Assembly (NCBI RefSeq): GCF_033723955.1 | Contig: NZ_CP137555.1 | Location: 3,898,001 to 3,962,000 of the forward strand | Length of the DNA stretch: 64,000 bases | Direction of reading: 5' to 3' | Source of the DNA: Microbulbifer pacificus | GTDB taxonomy: Bacteria; Pseudomonadota; Gammaproteobacteria; Pseudomonadales; Cellvibrionaceae | Shown: positions 20,513 to 28,318 of the stretch, in pieces | How the letters are laid out: every line of letters begins with the position of its first letter | Position numbering within the stretch: the stretch's first letter is position 1 | Notes under the pieces: generated by a model | What the model was told of the DNA's origin: nothing | Databases searched by the model: none | What the model saw: only the letters and a program-made list of their open reading frames with translations | Translations under genes and position numbers: made by a program

Positions 20513-20551
20513 AAGCATTTCCCACCGGCATTACGCCGGGGGAAAGTTTGT

Positions 20552-22351
20552 TTATTTTCTATTTTCGGCGCTGGCATCCCTGGCTGCGCGGAATTCATTG
20601 CCTTGGTACCAGTTTGGCCAGTCGCGGCTATTGGCGAGTTCCAGACCCAGGTCGAGGCCCAGGGCCAGATCCAGCGCGGCACCTTCCAGGTTCCACTGCG
20701 GATCGTACTCATCGCCGGGCTTGTGGTAGGCGTGGGACGTGTACTCTTCGCCTTTTTTCTGCGCCCAGTCACGGCCGTGCTCGAAGCTGTCGGTTCCAGA
20801 ATCGAAATACAGCATGGGCACGCCTTTCTTGGCCAGGCTGAAATGATCTGAGCGGTAGAAGTAGCCGCGTTCCGGATGATCTTCCGGTGCCAGGTAGCGG
20901 CCCTGTTTGGCAGCGGCTGTCTCCAGCAACTTCTCCAGTTCGCTGTTGCCGTAGCCAACCACGATCACGTCGCGCATCGGGCCGAGGACTCCCATGGCGT
21001 CAAAGTTGATACCAGCTACGGTTTTCTCCAGCGGTACCACCGGATTTTCCGCGTAGTACTTGGAGCCCAGCAGGCCAGACTCTTCCGCGGTCACCGCGAC
21101 AAATACCAGCGAGCGTTCCGGTGCCTGCGGCAACTTGGAAATCTGCTGTGCCATGGCCAGGAGGCCGGCGGTGCCGGTGGCGTTGTCGACGGCACCGTTA
21201 AAGATGTGGTCGCCGCCTTCGGCGTGGTTGTTCACGCCCAGGTGATCCCAGTGGGCGGTGTAGATTACCGCTTCATCCGGATATTTGCTGCCGGGAAGCT
21301 TGGCCACCACGTTGCGGGAATTGGATGTGCGTACCTTGCTTTTCAGATCGACCGAAGCACTGAGGTCCAGCGCCTTGGGCTTGAATCCACGCTGCTTGGC
21401 GGCGTCCATCTCCTGGGCCAGATCGAGGCCGGCGGCGCTGAACAGTTCCTTGGCGGCATCGCCGGTCATCCAGGCTTCTACAGCCACACGATCGGCGTTC
21501 TTGTTGTCTGCCGCCAGGCTGATCTGCGCGCCGGACCAACTGCCACTGACCACTTCCCACGGGTAACCGGCGGCACCGGTTTCATGGATGATGATCGCGC
21601 CCTCGGCGCCCTGGCGTGCGGCCTCTTCAAACTTGTAGCTCCAGCGGCCGTAGTAGGTCATGGCGTTGCCATTGAACAGGCTTTTGTCCTGGGTGGCGTA
21701 GCCCGGGTCGTTGACCAGAATCACCGCGGTCTTGCCTTTCATGTCCAGGCCGGCGTAATCGTTCCAGTCGTTTTCCGGTGCCACGATGCCGTAGCCTACG
21801 AACACCAGCGGGCTGTCCTGCAGTTTGCTCGACGGTACCTGGCGCTGGGTGAAGGTCACCATCTCGGTCAGTGGTTGCAGGGACTTATCAAAGTCCTTGC
21901 CCTTGATGACCAGCGGGGTACTTTCGATGTTCATTTCCACCACCGGTACCTGCTGGAACCAGCTGGGGTTGCCTTCGGCGTCCTTGGTACCGGGCTCGAG
22001 ACCGAGTTTTTTGAACTCGTCCGCGAGATAGTTGACGGTCAACTCCTCACCCTTGGTGGCGGGGGCGCGGCCCTCAAATTTGTCGGAGGCGAGCACCGCG
22101 ATGTGCTTGTGCAGGTCTTTCGCCAGTTCTGCTACTTCCGCTTTTTCTTCCGGGCTCAGGCTGGGCTGGCTGGCGGTTGCCGTTTCCGCGTTGGCGGCGG
22201 CATTTGCGGGCTGCTGGGTTTCACTCGCCGTCGGCATATTGGCCTGCGGGGTTTCGGTTTCGGCTTCTTTCTTGGCGCAGCCGCCGATGGCTGCCAGGCC
22301 CGCGAGGGCCAGTGGCAGTGCCAGGCGCCGCCAGTGTTGGGGCAGTTGCAT
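20552..22351 (-). CDS. M28-family metallopeptidase, lipoprotein
   Basis: A 599-residue zinc exopeptidase with a lipoprotein signal peptide ending GGC (Cys25) and a low-complexity Ala/Glu/Thr linker, so it is anchored on the periplasmic or outer side. A PA-like insert lies at about residues 150-300. The catalytic M28 domain follows with YTAHWDHLG, NGAVDNATGTAG, TAEESGLLGSKYYAEN, INFDAMG and RSDHFSLAKKGVPML, which together give the two-zinc site. Family members are aminopeptidases that remove N-terminal residues. It lies 51 bases after an M14 peptidase gene on the same strand, with a GAGAAGGA ribosome site. A decayed partial copy lies at 19844-19960. Confidence 0.93.
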   Translation of the reverse strand: MQLPQHWRRLALPLALAGLAAIGGCAKKEAETETPQANMPTASETQQPANAAANAETATASQPSLSPEEKAEVAELAKDLHKHIAVLASDKFEGRAPATKGEELTVNYLADEFKKLGLEPGTKDAEGNPSWFQQVPVVEMNIESTPLVIKGKDFDKSLQPLTEMVTFTQRQVPSSKLQDSPLVFVGYGIVAPENDWNDYAGLDMKGKTAVILVNDPGYATQDKSLFNGNAMTYYGRWSYKFEEAARQGAEGAIIIHETGAAGYPWEVVSGSWSGAQISLAADNKNADRVAVEAWMTGDAAKELFSAAGLDLAQEMDAAKQRGFKPKALDLSASVDLKSKVRTSNSRNVVAKLPGSKYPDEAVIYTAHWDHLGVNNHAEGGDHIFNGAVDNATGTAGLLAMAQQISKLPQAPERSLVFVAVTAEESGLLGSKYYAENPVVPLEKTVAGINFDAMGVLGPMRDVIVVGYGNSELEKLLETAAAKQGRYLAPEDHPERGYFYRSDHFSLAKKGVPMLYFDSGTDSFEHGRDWAQKKGEEYTSHAYHKPGDEYDPQWNLEGAALDLALGLDLGLELANSRDWPNWYQGNEFRAARDASAENRK

Positions 22352-22402
22352 GGTCGTTTCCTTCTCTTGTTTTATGGTGTTGTTATTGGTTGTTGCGCTG
22401 AA

Positions 22403-23536
22403 TCAGTTGGACCCATCCATATACGCGAGAGTTTCACGGATTGGGAACAGGATGTCTTTCGCCAGCTGACGGCTGCGCGCTGGCGACCAGCCTTCCACAG
22501 TATCGGGCAGGTCGGCGTTGTCCTTGAACGGCATCTCCAGGGTGAGTGCCAGGGTGCGGAACTGGTGTCCGCACCAGTTGGTACCTACGTTCATATTGGC
22601 CTCGCCGGGCCCGTGCAGTGGGTAGCCGTGTTCGGTCTGGAAATCCGGGCTGGCTTTTTCATACGCCTGCTTGAAGACGTTTTCCAGTGCCGCATGTTTT
22701 TCGTCATAGCCGGGAATGCCTTCACAGGCGGCGACGAAGTTGTAGGGCAGGGCCTCATCGCCATGGATATCGAGGAAGATATCGCCACCAGTGGCCAGCA
22801 TACGCTCTCGCACCAGGTAGACCTCGGGGCTGCGCTCCATGCTCGGCGACTGCCACTCGCGGTTCAGGTTGGCGCCCGCCGCGTTGGTGCGCAGGTGACC
22901 GCGCACGCTGCCATCCGGGTTCATATTCGGCACCACGTAAAACACGGTGTTCTCCAGCAGGCTGCGCGCGGCGGGATTGGCGTCGTCCAGCAGAGCTTCG
23001 AGGAAGCCTTCCACAAACCACTCCGCCATGGACTCACCCGGGTGCTGGCGGGCAATCATCCACACCTTGCGCTTGGCGGTCTCCGCGTTGCCGATGGTGA
23101 GCAAGGTCATATCGCGCCCGTCCAGGGTCAGGCCGAGGGTCTCCGCCTGTACGCGCTCGTCGGACTGGGCCCACGCCAGCAGGTCCAGATGCCGCTCCCA
23201 GGAGAAGGGGGCGAAGTAGGCAAGGTAAATACTGGGCTGGTCCAGCTCCACGGTAAAATCCAGCACATTGCCGTCGTACTGTGCATCGATGCGGAACCAG
23301 TTGTGGCGATCGTAAGAGGCGCAGACCCGGTAATTTTCCCAGCCCGCCGGGTAGGCCGCCTTGCCCGCATTGGTAATGCGCAGCGGGTACTGCTTGCCCA
23401 CCTCGCCCTCGAGGCGGAAGTGGAACCACTGGTAAAAGTCGGACTGGTTGTCGATCCCGATGGCCAGCTCGATGGGGTTGCTGTCTTTGTTGATGACTTT
23501 GATATTGCCGCTGTCAAAGGCGCTGCTGATGTGCAT
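22403..23536 (-). CDS. M14-family zinc carboxypeptidase (cytosolic carboxypeptidase-like)
   Basis: A 377-residue protein with an N-terminal beta-sandwich (about 1-125) followed by a peptidase domain, the layout of the M14D cytosolic carboxypeptidase group. Zinc ligands are likely in RQHPGESM (His, Glu) and FLDIHGDE (His). The substrate-binding region reads NMNPDGS...NLNREWQ, and the catalytic Glu is likely in LTLEMPF. No signal peptide is seen, in keeping with a cytoplasmic enzyme. In eukaryotes this group trims glutamates from proteins; bacterial substrates are unknown. It is first in a two-gene unit with the M28 peptidase, which suggests stepwise peptide breakdown in different compartments. 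Confidence 0.9.
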   Translation of the reverse strand: MHISSAFDSGNIKVINKDSNPIELAIGIDNQSDFYQWFHFRLEGEVGKQYPLRITNAGKAAYPAGWENYRVCASYDRHNWFRIDAQYDGNVLDFTVELDQPSIYLAYFAPFSWERHLDLLAWAQSDERVQAETLGLTLDGRDMTLLTIGNAETAKRKVWMIARQHPGESMAEWFVEGFLEALLDDANPAARSLLENTVFYVVPNMNPDGSVRGHLRTNAAGANLNREWQSPSMERSPEVYLVRERMLATGGDIFLDIHGDEALPYNFVAACEGIPGYDEKHAALENVFKQAYEKASPDFQTEHGYPLHGPGEANMNVGTNWCGHQFRTLALTLEMPFKDNADLPDTVEGWSPARSRQLAKDILFPIRETLAYMDGSN

Positions 23537-23770
23537 GCGTGAGCTCCGCAGTAATCTAGGCGATAAGGTGGGTATAACCGGGAAACTATGGCGTATCCGG
23601 GATTTTTTGGGGACTGCTTAGCAGGATACAGATTCGTAACAAAAATTCAGGATAGTTCAGGGCAGCTTGGAGTAATTTTCTGCTGGCGGGCTTAAATTGA
23701 GTGAAATATTTTGGCGGGGGTCGATTTAGGCGGGCAATAGTAATACCGCACTCAAAATTGCCGCGGCAAT

Positions 23771-23805
23771 AAAAAAGCGCGGCGTCCTTGCGAACACCGC
23801 GCTTC
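23771..23805 (-). terminator. Rho-independent terminator on the minus strand
   Basis: AGCGCGG.GT / AC.CCGCGCT with an eight-base loop. On the minus strand the hairpin runs into TTTTTT (23776-23771). The nearest minus-strand gene ends at 24089, nearly 300 bases away, so a long 3' region or a separate RNA must lie in between. Confidence 0.8.
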
Positions 23806-23966
23806 TGCCAATCCATGGCGGCACCTGCTGAGACTACTGCTCCTTAAAAAATTTCTGGCGTCAGACCAATGACGACTACTCACTGCCCTGGTCACTGCAC
23901 GGTGTGAACCACAATTACACCTTCAGAAACCTTGTACTGCTCCCTGACATACCTCAGCAGGTGCTG
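23771..23966 (-). ncRNA. Candidate structured small RNA or structured 3' UTR
   Basis: On the minus strand a perfect 12-base inverted repeat, GCACCTGCTGAG (23964-23953) and CTCAGCAGGTGC (23832-23821), closes a domain of about 144 bases. Inside, further pairings nest without crossing: TTTCTG with CAGAAA, GGTGT with ACACC, and GACCA with TGGTC. The strong terminator at 23771-23805 follows about 15 bases later. No clear promoter was found, so the RNA could be cut from the transcript of the SYLF gene upstream. A start-less open frame also crosses the region (stop at 23892-23894). A single 12-base repeat at this distance could arise by chance about once in a window this size, so confidence is low. 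Confidence 0.3.
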
Positions 23967-24088
23967 TTTAAAGTTTAGGCAGGCTTTGCTTGCAGCGTTC
24001 CCGCGCAATGAAAACTTGGCGTCAATTCGGTTAACTTTTAGACAGTTAATACGGTTCTGTCTTATCCGGTCCTATGGTAAAAACAGCG

Positions 24089-24688
24089 TCAATCGAAATT
24101 GAGTTCACTGTCTTTCCAGTACTTGGTGCCTTTGAGCGTAGCCTGTAGTGCGACACCGCTTTCGGTGAGCTGGTATACCCGCATACCGTCCACCACCACT
24201 TCACCACCCACTGCGACACCTTTGTCCTGGGCCTTGGCCGCCGCGTCCGCATGGCCGCCGAAGGACCAGCCGTGCTCCACAAAACGGTTCATGACTTCCG
24301 GCGAGTCGAACACGAACAGTGCGCGGAAATCCTTGACGCCAATGCCGAGGCCAACACCCACTTCACCCATCTTCATGTAGGTGCGCTCACCGGATTTGCC
24401 CACCGCTACCCCGTAACCGGTGGAGGCGCTGGCGAGCAGCAGGTTCACATTGACATTGCTGAATACCGCGTAACCTGGGGCGCGGGCCACATCGCTGCGC
24501 AGATCCGGCTTCAGGCGGTAGAGCTCGTCGAGCACCTGGCGTTCTGTCTGCTGGATATGTTGGCGCTGCTCGTCACGAGTCTGGCCGGGAGCGGCACAGG
24601 CGGTGATCAAAAGAACCTGGATCAGCACCGACAGGAGGGCGACTGGTCGCAGAACTCGGCGCGGGACGGAAAGTCGGAAGTGCGGCAT
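24089..24688 (-). CDS. SYLF (Ysc84-type lipid-binding) domain lipoprotein
   Basis: A 199-residue protein with a lipoprotein signal (VLLITACAAPG, lipid on Cys31) and an Ysc84/SYLF-type domain. Recognisable parts are APGYAVFSNVNVNLLLASASTGYGVAVGKSGERTYMKMGEVGVGLGIGVKDFRALFVFDS and the VEHGWSFGGHADAAAKA region. The SYLF domain binds phosphoinositides or other lipids in eukaryotes; the role in bacteria is unknown. It is expected in the envelope. It is a single gene with no close neighbour on its strand. Confidence 0.85.
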   Translation of the reverse strand: MPHFRLSVPRRVLRPVALLSVLIQVLLITACAAPGQTRDEQRQHIQQTERQVLDELYRLKPDLRSDVARAPGYAVFSNVNVNLLLASASTGYGVAVGKSGERTYMKMGEVGVGLGIGVKDFRALFVFDSPEVMNRFVEHGWSFGGHADAAAKAQDKGVAVGGEVVVDGMRVYQLTESGVALQATLKGTKYWKDSELNFD

Positions 24689-24953
24689 GGCGAATACTCC
24701 TGAAGCCCCTCAGGCTGGGACTGTTGTGGATGTCGAGTTTTGGTAACGGTTGCCCGGTGGGCATTATTTTTGGTTTTTCCGCTGCCGGCTATGGGCGTTA
24801 ACGGAATTGATACGAGAATACCGATGATGTCCCGCCGCGCCTGCGACCTGGTGCACAAAGAGCGAATTGGCGCCACTTTCGGCCCCTCTGCCAAATCGGG
24901 TATTCTTGCCGCCCTATGCAAATGACTTCGGGATTCCACAGAGGAAACAATTC

Positions 24954-25445
24954 ATGAACCGATCCATCAAGCGCGGCGTCGCCGCCTCCTGTCTGCTGAC
25001 CCTGGTGTTGAACCTCACCGCGTGTGGCTATTTTCTCTACCCGGAGCGCAAGGGGCAGTCTGGTGGTCGTGTCGATCCGGTGGTGGTGATTCTCGATGGT
25101 GTTGGCTTGCTGTTCGGCATCCTGCCGGGTGTTGTTGCATTTGCGGTAGATATCACCAACGGTACCATCTATCTGCCGGCGGGCGGTTCCTCCGCCATTG
25201 ACCGTCATCTGACCGCGAACGAGCCAGAGGCAAAAGACGTGATCGACCAGAACGGTCAGGCGTGGATTGAGCTGCCACTGGAAGCGGTAAGTGGCGGCGA
25301 TACCGTGGACGCGCAGAATCTCAGTCAGGTGCGCGCATCGCTGGCGCATTACACCGGCCAGCAGGTGGCGGCGACAGATATCGTATGGTTCCAGGATCTG
25401 GTGGCGCTCGAGCAGGCGCGCACCGAATCTATGGCTGCCCGCTAA
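24954..25445 (+). CDS. Conserved hypothetical lipoprotein
   Basis: A 163-residue protein. The signal peptide ends in NLTAC, so Cys24 is the likely lipid site, and the mature part begins GYFLYPERKGQSGGRVDPVVVILDGVGLLFGILPGVVAFAVDITNGTIYLP, a pattern I recall from short gammaproteobacterial lipoproteins with no known role. It contains a membrane-like stretch (about 43-66). The C-terminal half is soluble. The start at 24954 has an AGAGGA ribosome site and gives a clean signal peptide; the open frame extends upstream to 24867 without support. Confidence 0.75.
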   Translation: MNRSIKRGVAASCLLTLVLNLTACGYFLYPERKGQSGGRVDPVVVILDGVGLLFGILPGVVAFAVDITNGTIYLPAGGSSAIDRHLTANEPEAKDVIDQNGQAWIELPLEAVSGGDTVDAQNLSQVRASLAHYTGQQVAATDIVWFQDLVALEQARTESMAAR

Positions 25446-25637
25446 GGCCGGTGGTCGTTCGCACGCGCGGATAACGCGGTGCTTTCTTCCGGAAGCATAT
25501 CCGATCTTTTTGGGCAGGCGGCGGGTCTCCGCCGCTTCGCCCAGAATCTTTCTGCGCGCAGTGCGTGCCTGCCTTTTCTGAGCGCTCTGAACGCGGTCTC
25601 TTCCGCTCTCTCATAGCGGTGCGTGCGCAAAGCGGTC

Positions 25638-27089
25638 CTAGCGCTTGCCGCCGGTAAGTGCACCCATTATCCCGCGCATCAATTCCCTGCCTATCTGGCG
25701 ACCGAAACTCGTGGCCATCTTGTCGAAGGATTTTTCCAGCGCACTTGGTTTGCGGGAGGCCGCTGTGGGTTTCTTTGTAGGTGGCGCAGGTGGCTCCGCC
25801 TGTGCGCGGCGCTGCTGCAGCTGTTCATAGGCGGATTCCCGATCCAGTTGCTGGCTGTATTTGCTGCGCCATGGATTGTCCTGCAACAGCGCCTTGCGTT
25901 CCCGGTCGTCCAGGGGTGTTAGTCGGCTGGCGGGAGGGTAGATGAGCAGGCGGGATACCGGTTGCGGCACGCCGTTTTCATCGAGGCAGGACACCAGTGC
26001 TTCGCCCACACCCAGTTCGCCGATGGCCTGTGCGGTGTCGATCTCGGGATTGGCACGGAAACTGTTTGCCGCGGCTTTTAGCGCGCGCTGTTCGTTCGGG
26101 GTGTAGGCCCGCAGTGCATGCTGCACCCGGTTGCCGAGTTGCGCGAGGATGTCTTCGGGAATATCCAGCGGGTTCTGGGTGATAAAAAATATCCCGACAC
26201 CCCTGGAACGGATCAGCTTCACGATCTGTTCCACTTGCCCGCACAAGTTTTTTGGCAGGTCGTCAAACAGCAGGTGCGCCTCGTCGAAAAACAGTACCAG
26301 CCGCAACTGGCGGTCGCCGACTTCCGGCAGGTTTTCATAGAGTTCCGCCAGCAGCCACAGCAGCAGGATGCCGTACACCGACGGCTGCATATCGCTGGCG
26401 TCCAGCAGGTGGATGCAGTTGTTCTGCATAAGATCGGGGAGGTCGAGCGCGGGCTCGCCGAACAGGGCATCGGCGCCCTGGGACTCCAGGGCGAGATATT
26501 TGCGTTTGATGGCGCCAAGGCTGGCGGGGGAGATGGTGCCGAACTCCTCCAGTAGCGCCTTGCGCTTCTGGTCCGCGTAGTCGATCAGTGCCAGCAGGTC
26601 CTTCCAGTCCAGCAACAACAGACCCTGCCGGTCGGCAATGCGGAACAGCAGCTGCATGAGTCCCTGCTGGTTGTCGTTCAGCTGCAGCATACGGCCGATA
26701 AGCTCCGGCCCCAGCTCGCTCGGGGTGGTGCGCATCGGCAGGCCACCGGCGCCCCAGAGGGTGAGGGGGAAGGCGTGGAAATACCCTTCATCGAGGTCGA
26801 ACAGGGGCAGCCGCTCGCGCACCTTGTGGCTGTCGCCGCCGGCGGCGCCGAGGCCGCTGAGGTCGCCCTTGAGGTCGGTCACCAGGGTGGCGATGTCGCG
26901 CGCGCTCAGTTGCTCCGCCAGGTAGCGCAGGGTGACGGTCTTGCCAGTGCCGGTGGCACCGCAGATCAGCCCGTGGCGGTTCAGCATCTGCGGCAGCAAT
27001 TGTCCCGTGTTGCTCTGCCCCGGGGTAGCCTCGGTAAGCTTGTCTTTGCCGAGAGGGATCGGCTGCGAGAGATTGGGCTGGAGCGGCAT
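25638..27089 (-). CDS. HerA-like ATPase, DUF853 (YjgR) family
   Basis: A 483-residue P-loop ATPase of the HerA/FtsK superfamily. Walker A is GATGTGKT at residues 44-51 and Walker B is probably LVLFFDEAHLLF. An arginine-finger region reads RSRGVGIFFITQNPLDIPEDILAQLGNRVQHALRAYTP. The C-terminal tail is Pro/Ala-rich. YjgR-type proteins are poorly characterised; DNA or protein translocation has been suggested for the superfamily. The start at 27089 was chosen because AGGAG lies five bases upstream; an in-frame start at 27110 lacks this. Confidence 0.88.
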   Translation of the reverse strand: MPLQPNLSQPIPLGKDKLTEATPGQSNTGQLLPQMLNRHGLICGATGTGKTVTLRYLAEQLSARDIATLVTDLKGDLSGLGAAGGDSHKVRERLPLFDLDEGYFHAFPLTLWGAGGLPMRTTPSELGPELIGRMLQLNDNQQGLMQLLFRIADRQGLLLLDWKDLLALIDYADQKRKALLEEFGTISPASLGAIKRKYLALESQGADALFGEPALDLPDLMQNNCIHLLDASDMQPSVYGILLLWLLAELYENLPEVGDRQLRLVLFFDEAHLLFDDLPKNLCGQVEQIVKLIRSRGVGIFFITQNPLDIPEDILAQLGNRVQHALRAYTPNEQRALKAAANSFRANPEIDTAQAIGELGVGEALVSCLDENGVPQPVSRLLIYPPASRLTPLDDRERKALLQDNPWRSKYSQQLDRESAYEQLQQRRAQAEPPAPPTKKPTAASRKPSALEKSFDKMATSFGRQIGRELMRGIMGALTGGKR

Positions 27090-27174
27090 CGGAACTCCTG
27101 GTGGCGACACATGATCCGTGTGTCTAATCCCTGTAACTGGTCCTTGTTACTTTAGTCCCGACGCCTGCCGGTGC

Positions 27175-28170
27175 TCAGGAGGATTGTGCGGATTTGAACG
27201 CCTTGGGTGAGAGGCCGGTCCAGCGTCGAAAGGCTTTGCCGAACGCGCTTTCGTCGCAGTAGCCGAGGGCGGCGGCGATATCCACATTGGTCTTTTCACC
27301 CTCCCGCAGCCACTGGCAGGCGTAGTGGCTGCGCACTTCGTCCTGGATGGCGCGGAAGCTGGCGTTTTCCTCCAGCAGTTTGCGGCCGAGGTGGCGCGGG
27401 CTGATGCACAGGCGCGCCGCCACCTGTTCGCGACTCAGTTGCGGTTCCTGTTGCAGCAGGTGGGCAACCCGCAATTGCAGGCTCTTGCTGGTGAGTGCTT
27501 TGAGCAGCGCATCGGCTTCCGGTTTAAGCCGTGCCATCACCTGGCGGTCGGCGGCGACCAGCGGGATCTCGAGATCCTGCGGGCGGAAGCGGATACCGGA
27601 TGATTCTGCGTTGAACTGTACGGGGGCCTGCAGCAGTTGCTGGTACTGTTGCTGCACGGCCAGCGACGGCGTGGGGTAGGCAAAGAGTACGCTTTGGGGT
27701 TGAAACTCGCGCCCGGTCATGGCGCGGGCCTGCGCCAGGCAAATGGACAGCACGGTTTCCACCCGCAGGCGCGCGCAGCGCAGGTAGTTGGGGCGGTAAC
27801 AGAACTCCACATAAAAACTGCCGCGGCGCATCTCGAACTGTCCGCCTTCGCCGAGCAGGGGGTGGTAGATGAGCAGCTGCTCCAGAGCGGCACCGAGATT
27901 TTTCTGGGTCATCAGCAGGTAGCCCACCAGTCCCATCTGGCTGCCCTGCATGGCCTGGCCCAGGCGAATGCCCAGCAGCGGGTCCGGGTGTGCGTCCTGT
28001 ACCGCCAGCCAGATCTCCTCCTGCACGTTCATCGGGACCCGCTCGTTTTCGTTAATGGCGGTCAGGAGTGCTTGGGCTTTGGGAGGCAGTTTGAGCTGAA
28101 GTCGCTCCAGAGCACTGATAACTGCTCGTGTGTAGCTCAGAGTGACGCTTCTGCTGTCGACGGTGTTCAA
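27175..28170 (-). CDS. AraC-family regulator divergent from a monooxygenase operon
   Basis: A 331-residue regulator with an N-terminal PF12625-like effector domain (about 1-210) and a C-terminal AraC DNA-binding domain (about 230-328) with REQVAARLCISPRHLGRKLLEE and NVDIAAALGYCDESAFGKAFRRWTGLSPKAFK. It is transcribed away from the FMO gene at 28319, with 148 bases between the start codons. This is a common layout for a regulator and its target operon. An inverted repeat at 28229-28254 is a possible operator. Confidence 0.9.
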   Translation of the reverse strand: MNTVDSRSVTLSYTRAVISALERLQLKLPPKAQALLTAINENERVPMNVQEEIWLAVQDAHPDPLLGIRLGQAMQGSQMGLVGYLLMTQKNLGAALEQLLIYHPLLGEGGQFEMRRGSFYVEFCYRPNYLRCARLRVETVLSICLAQARAMTGREFQPQSVLFAYPTPSLAVQQQYQQLLQAPVQFNAESSGIRFRPQDLEIPLVAADRQVMARLKPEADALLKALTSKSLQLRVAHLLQQEPQLSREQVAARLCISPRHLGRKLLEENASFRAIQDEVRSHYACQWLREGEKTNVDIAAALGYCDESAFGKAFRRWTGLSPKAFKSAQSS

Positions 28171-28228
28171 TTTGATTGTCCGAAATTAACCAGATGCTGC
28201 CCGATTATGACGACGGCCTTTGGGAATG

Positions 28229-28254
28229 TCACGTTATATTGATCGCCAACGTGA
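28229..28254 (+). promoter_or_regulatory. Candidate operator between the AraC gene and the monooxygenase operon
   Basis: TCACGTT (28229-28235) and AACGTGA (28248-28254) form a perfect 7-base inverted repeat with a 12-base gap. It lies 65 bases before the FMO start codon and 58 bases from the regulator start. It is the only clear symmetrical element I see between the two genes. AraC proteins often use direct repeats, so the assignment is tentative. Confidence 0.4.
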
Positions 28255-28318
28255 TATGTCAAGAAAGTCAGCTGGAACGCGCGGCGTTCACCTGACAGGC
28301 AAAAGTGGGAGAACAATA

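Noticed and set aside
20876-23542. 888-codon open frame on the plus strand across the M28 and M14 genes
   Set aside because: It is the antisense shadow of two well-supported peptidase genes; composition is His/Val/Gly-rich and no domain is recognisable.
23586-23816. 76-codon minus-strand open frame after the RNA candidate
   Set aside because: It begins inside a terminator hairpin region and has no ribosome site or recognisable features.
25446-25637. GC-rich gap between the lipoprotein and the HerA-like ATPase, looked at for repeats
   Set aside because: Only short, imperfect self-similarity was seen; no convincing repeat, RNA or gene.
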